Below are positions 50,375-58,809 of a stretch of DNA of 64,000 bases, piece after piece. Origin of the DNA: CAMYLY01 sp036397755 (GTDB lineage Bacteria; Gemmatimonadota; Gemmatimonadetes; Gemmatimonadales; GWC2-71-9); assembly GCA_036397755.1 (NCBI GenBank), contig DASWII010000018.1, positions 1 through 64,000 on the forward strand, in the 5' to 3' direction. Position 1 is the first letter of the stretch. Every line of letters begins with the position of its first letter. Below the pieces are notes generated by a model. That model was not told where the DNA came from and did not search any database. It saw only the letters and a program-made list of their open reading frames with translations. Both the position numbers and the translations under genes were made by a program.

Positions 50375-51510
50375 ACCTACATGAATACCAGGCTCGGGCG
50401 CTGCTGAAGGCGGCCGGGATACCGGTGCCGGATGGCGATGTGGCGACCACGCCGAATGATGCGGAGGCGATCGCGGCGCGGCTCGGTGGCAGGGTGGCGG
50501 TAAAGGCTCAGGTCCATGCTGGCGGGCGCGGCAAGGCCGGTGGGGTGAAGCTGGCGGAGTCCCCGGGGGAAGCGCGCGCACACGCCGAAGCAATTCTCGG
50601 TATGCAAATCAAGGGACTGACGGTGCAGAAGGTGCTCGTCGTGCCCGCGGCAGCGATCGAGACGGAGAGCTATGTGGGAGTGATCGTCGACCGCGTATCG
50701 CAGTGTCCGCTGGTGATGGTCAGCCCTGCCGGCGGTGTGGACATTGAGGAGGTGGCGGCTAAGACGCCCGAGAAGATCTTCCGACGCGTGGTGGATCCGC
50801 GCTACGGCCTCTTGCCCTACGAAGCAATGGCGCTTGGCTTCCGACTCTACGACGACGTGCGCTTGGTACGGCAGGCCGCGGGCATCATGCGTCAGCTGTA
50901 CGTCGCGTTTCTGCAGGCGGGCGCGTCGCTTGCGGAGATCAATCCCCTGGTGACGACGCCCGAAGGCGAGGTCGTCGCGCTGGATGCGAAGATCGGCGTT
51001 GATGACAACGAGCTGGCACGGCGGCCGGCGATCGCCAACCTGCGGGATCTCTCCGCCGAGGATCCGCACGAGGTGGAGGCGCGGGAGGCGGGCCTGTCGT
51101 ACATCAAGCTGGATGGCAACGTGGGGTGTTGCGTGAACGGGGCCGGTCTGGCGATGGCGACCATGGACCTCGTCAAGTACTACGGCGGTGATCCGGCGAA
51201 CTTTCTTGACATTGGCGGAAGCAGCAATCCGCAGAAGGTGGTGACGGCGCTGCGCATCATCACCAGCGACCCCAGTGTGAAGAGCATCCTGTTCAACATC
51301 TTCGGTGGCATCACGCGGTGCGACGATGTGGCCAACGGCATCGTGGAGGCGACACGTCAGGTCGATCTCGATCGCCCAATGGTCATTCGCCTGACCGGCA
51401 CCAACGAAGAGGCGGCGGTGCGCATCCTGGAGGATGCCGGGTTCAGCGCATTGACCGACATGGATGAGGCGGTGGAGCGAGCGGTGGCGCTCGCTGGGGA
51501 GGCGGCATGA
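50371..51510 (+). CDS. sucC: Succinyl-CoA synthetase beta subunit
   Basis: This 379-residue ATP-grasp subunit binds ADP or GDP and succinate. MNLHEYQARALLKAAGIPVPDG and VKAQVHAGGRGKAGGVKLA at the N-terminus, EINPLVTTPEGEVVALDAKIGVDDN in the middle and LFNIFGGITRCDDVANGI near the C-terminus are diagnostic. The start is GTG 50371 and overlaps the carbamate kinase stop. It works with SucD in the citric acid cycle step that makes ATP or GTP. Confidence 0.96.
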   Translation: MNLHEYQARALLKAAGIPVPDGDVATTPNDAEAIAARLGGRVAVKAQVHAGGRGKAGGVKLAESPGEARAHAEAILGMQIKGLTVQKVLVVPAAAIETESYVGVIVDRVSQCPLVMVSPAGGVDIEEVAAKTPEKIFRRVVDPRYGLLPYEAMALGFRLYDDVRLVRQAAGIMRQLYVAFLQAGASLAEINPLVTTPEGEVVALDAKIGVDDNELARRPAIANLRDLSAEDPHEVEAREAGLSYIKLDGNVGCCVNGAGLAMATMDLVKYYGGDPANFLDIGGSSNPQKVVTALRIITSDPSVKSILFNIFGGITRCDDVANGIVEATRQVDLDRPMVIRLTGTNEEAAVRILEDAGFSALTDMDEAVERAVALAGEAA

Positions 51511-52376
51511 GCATCTTCATCGATCGAGATACGCGATTGGTGGTGCAGGGCATCACCGGTCGGGACGGCGCGTTTCATACGAAGCAGATGCTGGAGTACG
51601 GCACTAGTGTCGTGGCTGGTGTCACCCCCGGCAAAGGCGGCCAGCGGTTCGATCAGCGGGTGCCGGTCTTCAACACGGTCGCGGACGCCGTCGAGGAGAC
51701 GGGGGCGAATACGTCGGTGATCTACGTGCCCGCGCAGTTCGCGGCCGATGCGGTGTACGAGGCCGCCGATGCCGGAGTAGACCTGATCGTGTGCATCACC
51801 GAAGGGGTACCGGTGCTCGACATGACCCGAGTCATGCCGTTCTTGCGCGAGGCCAACGTGCGACTCATCGGTCCGAACTGCCCCGGCGTGATCTCACCAG
51901 GTCGGGCCAAGGTCGGCATCATTCCCGGTCGTATCTGTCGCGAGGGGAGTATTGGCGTCGTCTCGCGTTCGGGGACGCTGACGTACGAAATCATCCACCA
52001 GTTGAGCCGACATGAGTATGGGCAGTCCACGTGTGTCGGCATCGGCGGGGACCCCATCATCGGCACCAACTTCACCGACTGCCTTGCCGCGTTCGAGGCC
52101 GACGAGATGACGAGCGCGATCGTCATGATCGGCGAGATCGGGGGAACAGACGAGCAGGAGGCTGCGAAGTTCGTGCGTGAGCACGTGAGCAAACCGGTTG
52201 TGGGCTTCATCGCCGGGCAGACGGCGCCGCCCGGGCGTCGCATGGGTCACGCCGGCGCGATCATCTCGGGCTCGTCGGGAACCGCTGCGGAGAAGATCGC
52301 GGCCTTCGAGGCGGCCGGCATCAGCGTCATGCGGCGGCCCGCCGATGTCGTGCCGTTGCTACAGGAGCGCACGTAG
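51507..52376 (+). CDS. sucD: Succinyl-CoA synthetase alpha subunit
   Basis: This 289-residue subunit binds CoA and carries the phosphohistidine intermediate, His248 in GRRMGHAGAIISG. VQGITGRDGAFHTKQMLEYGT, GPNCPGVISPGRAKVGIIPG and SRSGTLTYEIIHQLS are conserved. ATG overlaps sucC in ATGA, so the two subunits are made in equal amounts. The next gene begins five bases later. Confidence 0.97.
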   Translation: MSIFIDRDTRLVVQGITGRDGAFHTKQMLEYGTSVVAGVTPGKGGQRFDQRVPVFNTVADAVEETGANTSVIYVPAQFAADAVYEAADAGVDLIVCITEGVPVLDMTRVMPFLREANVRLIGPNCPGVISPGRAKVGIIPGRICREGSIGVVSRSGTLTYEIIHQLSRHEYGQSTCVGIGGDPIIGTNFTDCLAAFEADEMTSAIVMIGEIGGTDEQEAAKFVREHVSKPVVGFIAGQTAPPGRRMGHAGAIISGSSGTAAEKIAAFEAAGISVMRRPADVVPLLQERT

Positions 52377-52381
52377 CGCTC

Positions 52382-53272
52382 ATGAAGCTCGTCGAGCTGC
52401 TCGACCGCCAGCGGATCCTGGTTCCGCTCGAGGCTGCGAACCTCGAGGAGGCGGTCGGGGCCCTTGCCCGGACTATCGGCACGGCGAGCGGGCATACGCG
52501 CCCACTCGAAGTGGATGCACGCGAACGCGTGGCGACGACAGTGGTGACGGTGGGGTCTGCGTTCCTCGTGCACCTCCGCAGCGCGGACGTCTCGGTACTA
52601 CAGGCGGCCCTGGGTGTGGCGCCCACACCACTCCCGCGCACGGAGGGTGGGCAACAGACTGGGCGGATCGTCGTACTCCTCGTCGCGCCTCCCCGCGAAT
52701 CTTCGTTGCGGCTGCGCGCCGCCGGAGCGTTCGGGATCGTCCTGACCAGAGACGAGATGGTGCGCGCGCTGCTGGCGGCGAGGGACGCGGACGACGTCAT
52801 CACGTCGGCGCTCTGGGCGGGGATCGAGTTGCCGGGCTACCTCACGGTGCGCGATGTGATGGCGCCCCAGCACCTGGCGTTACGGCCCGATTCGACCCTA
52901 GGGGAAGCCGCGCAGCTCATGGTTACACACGACATCCCCGCGCTGCCGGTCGTGTCCGAAACAAACGAGGTGCTCGGGGTCGTGACCCATCGAGACCTCC
53001 TGCGCCACTTACTCCCGCTGTACGTGAAGCGATTGAACAGTCCGGATTTCCGCAAACACCCCGCGCGGGGGCGGGGCACGGATCCGCACGAAGTTCCGGT
53101 GCGGGACGTCATGGATCGCACCGTGCTTTGCGTGTCCGATGATCAGACGCTGGGGGAGATTGCCACCATGATGCTGAATCGCAACGTCGACCGTTTTCCG
53201 GTCGTGCGGGACGGCGCATTGGTAGGGTTTCTCACTCGCGGCGACATCGTGCGGCGCTTGTTGGGCCCCTAA
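52382..53272 (+). CDS. PTS EIIA-like domain fused to two CBS domains
   Basis: This 296-residue protein has an N-terminal domain (1-145) that resembles PTS EIIA type 2/PtsN: LLDRQRILVPLEAANLEEAVGALARTI, then His64 in FLVHLRSADV at the position of the phosphorylated histidine, and IVVLLVAPPRES. Two CBS domains follow at about 157-210 (VRDVMAPQHLALRPDSTL) and 240-294 (VRDVMDRTVLCVSDDQTL). CBS pairs commonly bind adenine nucleotides. A role as an energy or phosphate-state sensor is plausible next to ArcC, SucCD and Ndk, but it has no output domain and the partner is unknown. Confidence 0.85.
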   Translation: MKLVELLDRQRILVPLEAANLEEAVGALARTIGTASGHTRPLEVDARERVATTVVTVGSAFLVHLRSADVSVLQAALGVAPTPLPRTEGGQQTGRIVVLLVAPPRESSLRLRAAGAFGIVLTRDEMVRALLAARDADDVITSALWAGIELPGYLTVRDVMAPQHLALRPDSTLGEAAQLMVTHDIPALPVVSETNEVLGVVTHRDLLRHLLPLYVKRLNSPDFRKHPARGRGTDPHEVPVRDVMDRTVLCVSDDQTLGEIATMMLNRNVDRFPVVRDGALVGFLTRGDIVRRLLGP

Positions 53273-53310
53273 TCACCGAGATTGCTCATTCAACCAGAAG
53301 GCGAAGACAC

Positions 53311-53751
53311 GTGCGAACAACGACTCTTGCGATCATCAAGCCCGACGCCGTGGCGGCGGGCAAGGCCGGAAGAGTGCTGGCACATCTGGAGGCGGCCGCA
53401 TTCCAAGTGCGGGCCGCTAGGATGGTGCGTCTCTCCGTGGCCGAGGCCGAAGCGTTTTATGGCGTGCACCGCGACCGCCCCTTCTTCCGGTCGCTCGTCA
53501 CGTTCATGACGTCGGGTCCGTGCATCCCAATGGTGCTCGAGCGTGACGATGCGGTGCCGCACCTGCGCATCGTGATCGGGGCGACGGACCCCGCCGAGGC
53601 CGAGCCAGGCACCGTCCGCCGCCTGTTCGCGGAGTCCAAGGAGCGTAATGCAATCCACGCGTCAGACTCGGCGGAAACCGCCGCGCGCGAGGTCACGTTC
53701 TTCTTCCCCGACGGCGAGTTGGCCAGGCTGTGGGGAACCGGGTCTGATTGA
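53311..53751 (+). CDS. ndk: Nucleoside diphosphate kinase
   Basis: This 146-residue enzyme balances nucleoside triphosphates through a phosphohistidine. The N-terminal TLAIIKPDAV and the catalytic His116 in RNAIHASDSAETA are intact, as are the Lys10, Arg85 and Arg103 type nucleotide contacts. The length is standard. The start is GTG 53311, which gives the usual TLAIIKPD within the first ten residues. Its TGA stop is part of the -35 box of the next gene. Confidence 0.96.
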   Translation: MRTTTLAIIKPDAVAAGKAGRVLAHLEAAAFQVRAARMVRLSVAEAEAFYGVHRDRPFFRSLVTFMTSGPCIPMVLERDDAVPHLRIVIGATDPAEAEPGTVRRLFAESKERNAIHASDSAETAAREVTFFFPDGELARLWGTGSD

Positions 53752-53776
53752 CCCAAGTCGCAGTCGCGGCTACTGT
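53748..53776 (+). promoter_or_regulatory. Predicted promoter of yceD-rpmF
   Basis: TTGACC (53748-53753), a 17-bp spacer and TACTGT (53771-53776). The -35 overlaps the ndk stop TGA (53749-53751). Transcription near 53783 would begin about two bases before the ATG at 53785. Confidence 0.55.
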
Positions 53777-53784
53777 TAACGGCT

Positions 53785-54300
53785 ATGCTATTTGTGGATC
53801 TCGGCGAGGTCCGGCGGGGACCGGTTGCCGTCGGCGTTCAGGTCGAGCCCCCGGATCAGGTGTTCGCCGACATCGAGTACGCGATTAGCGCGCCGGTCGT
53901 GCTGCGCGGACGCCTCTCAGAGAGCGGGCGCGACGAGTACTATTTCACGGGTCGCCTCACTACTCAGGTGATCGTGCCCTGCCGGCGCTGTCTGAGGGAG
54001 GTGCCAACCGGCATCGATGCCGAGCTGGGGGCGCTGTTCACTGAGGAGGACTCCGACGACCCAGCAGCGTATCCGCTGGTGAAGGAGGATGGAGCGCTGG
54101 ATCTGCGAGCCATGGTTCGCGAGACCCTGCTCCTGCACATGCCGGAGTACGCGCTGTGCCGCGACGACTGCAAAGGGCTGTGTGCGCGGTGTGGTGCCGA
54201 CTGGAACGAGGGCCCATGTGAGTGCCGGTCGGAGCCTGACCTTCGATGGGCCGCGCTCCAGGCGCTGACGGCTCGCACGGACGAGTCAGAGGAGAGTTGA
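53785..54300 (+). CDS. DUF177/YceD family protein
   Basis: This 171-residue protein belongs to the DUF177 (YceD) family, whose members precede rpmF in most bacteria and are needed for 23S rRNA processing in some. The core VIVPCRRCLREVPTGIDAELGALF and the cysteine-rich C-terminus (CRDDCKGLCARCGADWNEGPCEC) are typical. The cysteines may bind zinc. It lies three bases before rpmF. Confidence 0.88.
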   Translation: MLFVDLGEVRRGPVAVGVQVEPPDQVFADIEYAISAPVVLRGRLSESGRDEYYFTGRLTTQVIVPCRRCLREVPTGIDAELGALFTEEDSDDPAAYPLVKEDGALDLRAMVRETLLLHMPEYALCRDDCKGLCARCGADWNEGPCECRSEPDLRWAALQALTARTDESEES

Positions 54301-54303
54301 AGG

Positions 54304-54486
54304 ATGGCGGTACCAAAAAGACGGACGTCGAAGACGCGAAAACGCAAGCGCCGCACGCACGACAAGGCGCCGCGCATCGCCCTGCAACCGTGTCCGCGTT
54401 GTGGTGACCCGCGGCGACCCCACCGAGTGTGTCCGAGCTGCGGATTCTACGGAGGTGTACAACGCGTCGCGATCGAGGACGAGTAG
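54304..54486 (+). CDS. rpmF: 50S ribosomal protein L32
   Basis: This 60-residue basic protein starts MAVPKRRTSKTRKRKRRTH, as expected for L32. A C-x2-C ... C-x2-C zinc set (CPRCGDPRRPHRVCPSCG) shows the zinc-binding form. The start is preceded by AGAGGAGAGTTGAAGG, a strong purine-rich ribosome-binding region at the end of the upstream gene. Confidence 0.96.
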   Translation: MAVPKRRTSKTRKRKRRTHDKAPRIALQPCPRCGDPRRPHRVCPSCGFYGGVQRVAIEDE

Positions 54487-54623
54487 ACTCACGGCGAACA
54501 GCCGTGTGAAGCGAACGCCCTAAGTTACTGCGGTAGAATACGTTAAGTGTTGCGTTTTGAGGTGGTGCATCACTTGGAGTTGTCGAGTCCCTCCTCCGGC
54601 GCGGCGCTACACGGAGCCCGTGG
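54487..54623 (+). other. rpmF-fabH gap with a hairpin, no plsX
   Basis: This 137-bp gap follows rpmF. CACGGC-GAACA-GCCGTG (54490-54506) forms a 6-bp hairpin just after the stop, without a T-run, so it is a weak candidate terminator or attenuator. TAAGTT (54521), TAGAAT (54534) and TAAGTG (54544) are possible -10 boxes for fabH, none with a convincing -35. In many bacteria plsX fills this position, but no open frame for it is seen. Confidence 0.4.
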
Positions 54624-55613
54624 ATGAAACGACCTATCGCCCAGATCACCGGGACCGGACGCTACTGCCCCGCGCGTGTACTGACCAATGCGGACCTGGA
54701 GAAATTGGTCGAGACCTCCGACCAGTGGATTCAGGAACGCAGTGGGATCCGGGAGCGGCGGATCAGCGAGGCGCATGAAACGATTGCCTTCATGGCAACC
54801 GAAGCCGCCGCGGAGGCCCTTGGAGATGCGGGCATCGGGCCGGAGGAGCTCGATGCGATCATTCTGGCGACCGCGTCACCCGATCGCCTGCTGCCGGCGA
54901 CCTCCTGCGACCTGCAGGCTTCGCTCGGAGCGTTCAATGCGGCGGCGTTCGATATTGACGCGGCGTGCAGCGGGTTCCTGTACGGTTTGACCGTGGGCGA
55001 GGGGCTCATGAGCGCGGGCAACGCGCGCACCGTACTGGTGGTGGGCGCGGAGCGGCTGTCGACGATCGTGAACTATCAGGACCGCTCCACCTGCATCTTG
55101 TTCGGGGACGGGGTGGGGGTGGCCGTTCTCCAGCCCGCCGACGATGATGGTCGTGGGTTGTTGTCCACGTACGTGAAGTCGGACGGGCGGCTTGCGGACC
55201 TCCTGCACCGACCCTCCGGTGGTTCCGTGCGACCCGTGGACGCCTCCGTCTTGGCCGACCAAAGCCACATGATCCAGATGGCCGGCCGTGAAGTATTCAA
55301 GCATGCCGTCCGCTCGATGTCCGATGCGTGTGACCACGCACTGGAACGGGCGGGGCTGACGGCCGACCAGATTGACCTCTTGATTCCGCATCAGGCCAAC
55401 GTCCGCATCATCGACGCGACCGCGAAGCACGCGGGGATTCCGGCCGACAAGGTGTACATCAATGTCGACCGCTATGGAAATACTTCGGCGGCCTCGATCC
55501 CGATCGCGCTGGATGAGTGCGTCCGTGACGGGCGGATCAAGCAAGGTGACATCGTCCTGCTCGTCGCCTTCGGCGCCGGGTTTACGTGGGCCAGTTGTGC
55601 CGTGCGATGGTAA
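54624..55613 (+). CDS. fabH: 3-oxoacyl-ACP synthase III
   Basis: This 329-residue enzyme starts fatty acid synthesis by joining acetyl-CoA (or a branched acyl-CoA) and malonyl-ACP. The catalytic triad is Cys115 in DAACSGFLYG, His256 in LIPHQANVRI and Asn286 in YGNTSAAS. SGIRERR and the C-terminal VLLVAFGAGFTWASCAVRW are typical. Primer preference cannot be read from the sequence. It opens a fab cluster with fabD, fabG, acpP and fabF. Confidence 0.97.
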   Translation: MKRPIAQITGTGRYCPARVLTNADLEKLVETSDQWIQERSGIRERRISEAHETIAFMATEAAAEALGDAGIGPEELDAIILATASPDRLLPATSCDLQASLGAFNAAAFDIDAACSGFLYGLTVGEGLMSAGNARTVLVVGAERLSTIVNYQDRSTCILFGDGVGVAVLQPADDDGRGLLSTYVKSDGRLADLLHRPSGGSVRPVDASVLADQSHMIQMAGREVFKHAVRSMSDACDHALERAGLTADQIDLLIPHQANVRIIDATAKHAGIPADKVYINVDRYGNTSAASIPIALDECVRDGRIKQGDIVLLVAFGAGFTWASCAVRW

Positions 55614-56545
55614 CATGCGTCCTGCTGTGCCCTGGCCAGGGCGCGCAGCGCGTGGGGATGGGGCGGGACGTTGCCGAACACTTTCCAGCTGCCCGGGAGG
55701 TGTTCGAGGCGGTCGATGAGGCACTGGGAGTGTCACTCTCTCGGTTGATGTGGGAGGGACCGGAAGAGGAACTCACACTCACGCACAATGCGCAGCCGGC
55801 CATCCTCGCGCATTCGCTGGCGGCGTTCGCCGCGGCGCGAGATGTCCTCGCCCCTCGCCTTGGGGTCGGGCATTCGCTCGGAGAGTACTCCGCGTATGCG
55901 GCCGCTGACACGCTCGACCTTGCTGACGCAGCGTGGCTCGTGCGCAAGCGGGGCGAGTTCATGCTCGAAGCAGGACGTGCGCGAGCGGGGACGATGGCGG
56001 CGGTAATGGGTTTGACGGCCGAACAAGTGGTCGCGTCCTGTGCCGAGGCGTCGACGCCGGATGAGGTGGTCGTGGCAGCCAACATGAACGCGCCGGGCCA
56101 GGTGGTGATCTCCGGTGATCCGCCGGCCGTGGAGCGCGCGTCGCGCCTGTTGGCAGAGGGTGGAGCGCAGCGGGTGCTGCAGCTCAAGGTGAGTGGCGCC
56201 TTTCATTCGCCGCTGATGCAGCCGGCACAGGCCCGCCTGCGAGCCGCGCTGGCCGACCTGCCCATGCGACAGGCGCGGTTCCCGGTCATTGCCAACGTCA
56301 CGGCGGAGCCGACAACGGCCGCCGAAGTCGCTCGCGGCTTGCTCGGAGATCAGGTCACGTCCCCCGTGCGCTGGGTAGAATCCATACAGCGTGCCCGACA
56401 CGAAGTCGCCAGGGACGTGCCCTTCATCGAGGTCGGCCCGGGCAACGTCCTGTCGGGTCTGTTGCGACGGATTGACCGCGCCGCCATGTCCGTGGCGTTG
56501 GGTACGGCGGAGCAGCTGACCGCGTTCTTGGAGCAATACGGATGA
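55607..56545 (+). CDS. fabD: Malonyl CoA-acyl carrier protein transacylase
   Basis: This 312-residue enzyme moves malonate from CoA to ACP. The N-terminal LLCPGQGAQRVGMG, the nucleophile Ser90 in VGHSLGEYSAYAAA and the SGAFHSPLMQPA segment are diagnostic. ATG 55607 overlaps the fabH stop by seven bases. The upstream ATG 55586 is less likely because the family begins just before the FPGQGxQ motif. It overlaps fabG in ATGA. Confidence 0.96.
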   Translation: MVTCVLLCPGQGAQRVGMGRDVAEHFPAAREVFEAVDEALGVSLSRLMWEGPEEELTLTHNAQPAILAHSLAAFAAARDVLAPRLGVGHSLGEYSAYAAADTLDLADAAWLVRKRGEFMLEAGRARAGTMAAVMGLTAEQVVASCAEASTPDEVVVAANMNAPGQVVISGDPPAVERASRLLAEGGAQRVLQLKVSGAFHSPLMQPAQARLRAALADLPMRQARFPVIANVTAEPTTAAEVARGLLGDQVTSPVRWVESIQRARHEVARDVPFIEVGPGNVLSGLLRRIDRAAMSVALGTAEQLTAFLEQYG

Positions 56546-57285
56546 CGACGTTCGACTTCGCATCGAAAGTGGCGGTGGTGACTGGGGGATCGCGGGGCAT
56601 TGGCCGCGCGATCGCGCAGGCGCTCGCGGAGGGCGGCGCGCGGGTCGCGCTCGTCTCTCGGGACGAGGAACGTGCCCGCGAGGCGGCGCGGCAGCTTCCC
56701 GGTGAGGGACACGCGGGGTTCGCAGCGGATGTCGCCGACGCGGGCGGGGTCAAGCAATTGATCGAGTCCATCGAGGCGACCCTGGGACCCATAGAGATCC
56801 TCGTGAACAACGCGGGAGTCACGCGGGATGGTGTCCTCGTGCGGATGGGTGACGCGGATTGGGACGACGTGATGAATACGAACCTCAAGGGCGCGTTCAA
56901 CACCATTCGAGCGGTGACACGCGGCATGATGAAGCGGCGGTCGGGACGCATCATCAACATCACCAGCGTGGTGGGACTGATCGGCAACCGCGGGCAGGCG
57001 AACTACGCAGCGTCCAAGGCCGGCCTGATCGGGTTGACCAAGGCCGTGGCGAAGGAGCTTGCCTCGCGCAACGTGCTGGTCAACGCGGTGGCGCCTGGAT
57101 TCATCGACACCGACATGACCCAGGAACTCCCCGAAGCGGTGCAGGGGGCGCTGGTGCAAGCCATCCCGCTGGGTCGGCTGGGTTCTAGGGGTGATATCGC
57201 GGGCGTTGTGGCCTTTCTCGCCTCCGACCTGGCCAGCTACATTACGGGCCAAGTGATCGTAGTCGACGGCGGCATGGTGATGTAG
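56542..57285 (+). CDS. fabG: 3-oxoacyl-ACP reductase
   Basis: This 247-residue SDR reduces 3-oxoacyl-ACP with NADPH. TGGSRGIG at 14-21, VNNAGVTRDGVLVRM, the NITSVVG serine and the NYAASKAGLIG Tyr-Lys pair are all intact. The FabG-typical C-terminal ITGQVIVVDGGMVM is present. It is coupled to fabD, and acpP follows 30 bases later. Confidence 0.96.
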   Translation: MTTFDFASKVAVVTGGSRGIGRAIAQALAEGGARVALVSRDEERAREAARQLPGEGHAGFAADVADAGGVKQLIESIEATLGPIEILVNNAGVTRDGVLVRMGDADWDDVMNTNLKGAFNTIRAVTRGMMKRRSGRIINITSVVGLIGNRGQANYAASKAGLIGLTKAVAKELASRNVLVNAVAPGFIDTDMTQELPEAVQGALVQAIPLGRLGSRGDIAGVVAFLASDLASYITGQVIVVDGGMVM

Positions 57286-57315
57286 GCACACTCCCGGACA
57301 CGAGAGGAACAGATC

Positions 57316-57564
57316 ATGACGGACATGAGCGAACTCGAAGAGAGGGTCAAAGACATCATCGTCGAGGAACTGGGGGTCGAGCGGGACAAGCTTTCCAACG
57401 ACGCCAGTTTCATGGAGGATCTCGGCGCCGACAGTCTCGATACCGTCGAGCTGGTGATGGCCTTCGAGAAAGAGTTCGACATCGACATACCCGACGAGGA
57501 CGCCGAGAAGATGCGGACCGTTGGTGATGCGCTGACGTACCTCCACGAAAAGCGCGGAAGCTAG
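57316..57564 (+). CDS. acpP: Acyl carrier protein
   Basis: This 82-residue acidic protein carries the growing acyl chain on a 4'-phosphopantetheine bound to Ser40 in LGADSLDTVELVMAFE. Helix III has the usual DEDAEKMRTVGDALTYL. A good AGAGGAA ribosome-binding site precedes the ATG, fitting the need for a high level of ACP. It sits between fabG and fabF, the standard position. Confidence 0.97.
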   Translation: MTDMSELEERVKDIIVEELGVERDKLSNDASFMEDLGADSLDTVELVMAFEKEFDIDIPDEDAEKMRTVGDALTYLHEKRGS

Positions 57565-57567
57565 TCC

Positions 57568-58809
57568 TTGTCGCGGCGGGTCGTAGTCACCGGCCTAGGC
57601 CTCATCTCCCCGTTGGGCAACTCGGTCGGGGAGACGTGGAACGGGTTGGTCGAAGGGCAGTCCGGCGCTGGACCCATCCAACGATTCGATCCGGCGGATC
57701 TCGACGTGCGCTTCGCCTGCGAGGTCAAGAACTTCGATCCGACGAACCACATGGATCGGAAAGAAGCCAAGCGAGCGGATCTATTCGTGCAGTATGCCAT
57801 CGCCGCGACCGGGCAGGCCCTGCGGCAGGCGGGGATCGATGGCGCGCTGCCCGACCCAGAACGTTGTGGGGTCATCATTGGCAGCGGAATCGGCGGCATT
57901 GGCACCTTCGAGGAACAGTGTCGGCTGTCGATCACGAAGGGCCCGGGACGCGTGTCGCCATTCTTCGTTCCGATGTTCATCCCGGATATGGCGTCGGGGC
58001 TGGTGTCGATGCGCTGGGGTGCCAAGGGACCCAACTACTGTACGGTGTCCGCGTGTTCGTCGTCGGCCCATGCGCTGGGCGAGTCGTTCCGATTGGTGCA
58101 ATCGGGCGCGGCCGACATGATGATCACGGGTGGGGCCGAGGCGGCCGTGACGTTGCTCGCGATGGCCGGCTTTCAGAACATGCGCGCACTGTCGATGCGC
58201 AATGACGAACCGGAGCGGGCGTCTCGACCGTTCGACCGCGACCGCGACGGGTTCGTCATGGGTGACGGGGCTGGCATCGTGATCGTGGAGTCGCTGGAGT
58301 CGGCGCAGAATCGCGGGGTCACGATCCTCGCCGAGGTACTCGGATACGGGATGAGCGCGGACGCCCACCACATGACGCAACCGGCCCCCGGAGGGGAAGG
58401 CGCCCGGCGGGCCATGGCCGCGTGCCTGGCCGATGCGAGAGTGTCGCCGACCGACGTGGGCTACATCAACGCCCACGGCACCTCCACGCCTCATGGTGAC
58501 GTTGCCGAGGTGAGGGCGGTGCGCCACCAGTTCGGCGCCCACGCCGACAACATCATCATGGGGTCGACCAAGTCGATGACCGGGCACCTGCTCGGGGCCG
58601 CCGGCGGCCTCGAATTCTCCGTGTGTGTGATGGTGCTGCAGACCGGCGTGATCCCGCCCACGATCAACCAGGACAACGCGGATCCCGAGTGCGACATCGA
58701 CTGTGCGCCCAACAAGAAGGTGGAGCGTGAAATCGACGTGGCCCTGTCCAACTCGTTTGGGTTCGGTGGACACAACGTCACGTTGGCGGTGGGCCGGTAC
58801 CGGGAATGA
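57568..58809 (+). CDS. fabF: 3-oxoacyl-ACP synthase II
   Basis: This 413-residue condensing enzyme extends acyl-ACP with malonyl-ACP. The catalytic Cys163 lies in VSACSSSAHALGE, with NAHGTSTPHGD and STKSMTGHLLGAAGG giving the two histidines. SRRVVVTGLGLISPLGNSV marks the N-terminus. The start codon is TTG at 57568, three bases after the acpP stop; no ATG or GTG precedes the conserved start. The ATG of mqnE overlaps the stop in ATGA. Confidence 0.95.
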   Translation: MSRRVVVTGLGLISPLGNSVGETWNGLVEGQSGAGPIQRFDPADLDVRFACEVKNFDPTNHMDRKEAKRADLFVQYAIAATGQALRQAGIDGALPDPERCGVIIGSGIGGIGTFEEQCRLSITKGPGRVSPFFVPMFIPDMASGLVSMRWGAKGPNYCTVSACSSSAHALGESFRLVQSGAADMMITGGAEAAVTLLAMAGFQNMRALSMRNDEPERASRPFDRDRDGFVMGDGAGIVIVESLESAQNRGVTILAEVLGYGMSADAHHMTQPAPGGEGARRAMAACLADARVSPTDVGYINAHGTSTPHGDVAEVRAVRHQFGAHADNIIMGSTKSMTGHLLGAAGGLEFSVCVMVLQTGVIPPTINQDNADPECDIDCAPNKKVEREIDVALSNSFGFGGHNVTLAVGRYRE

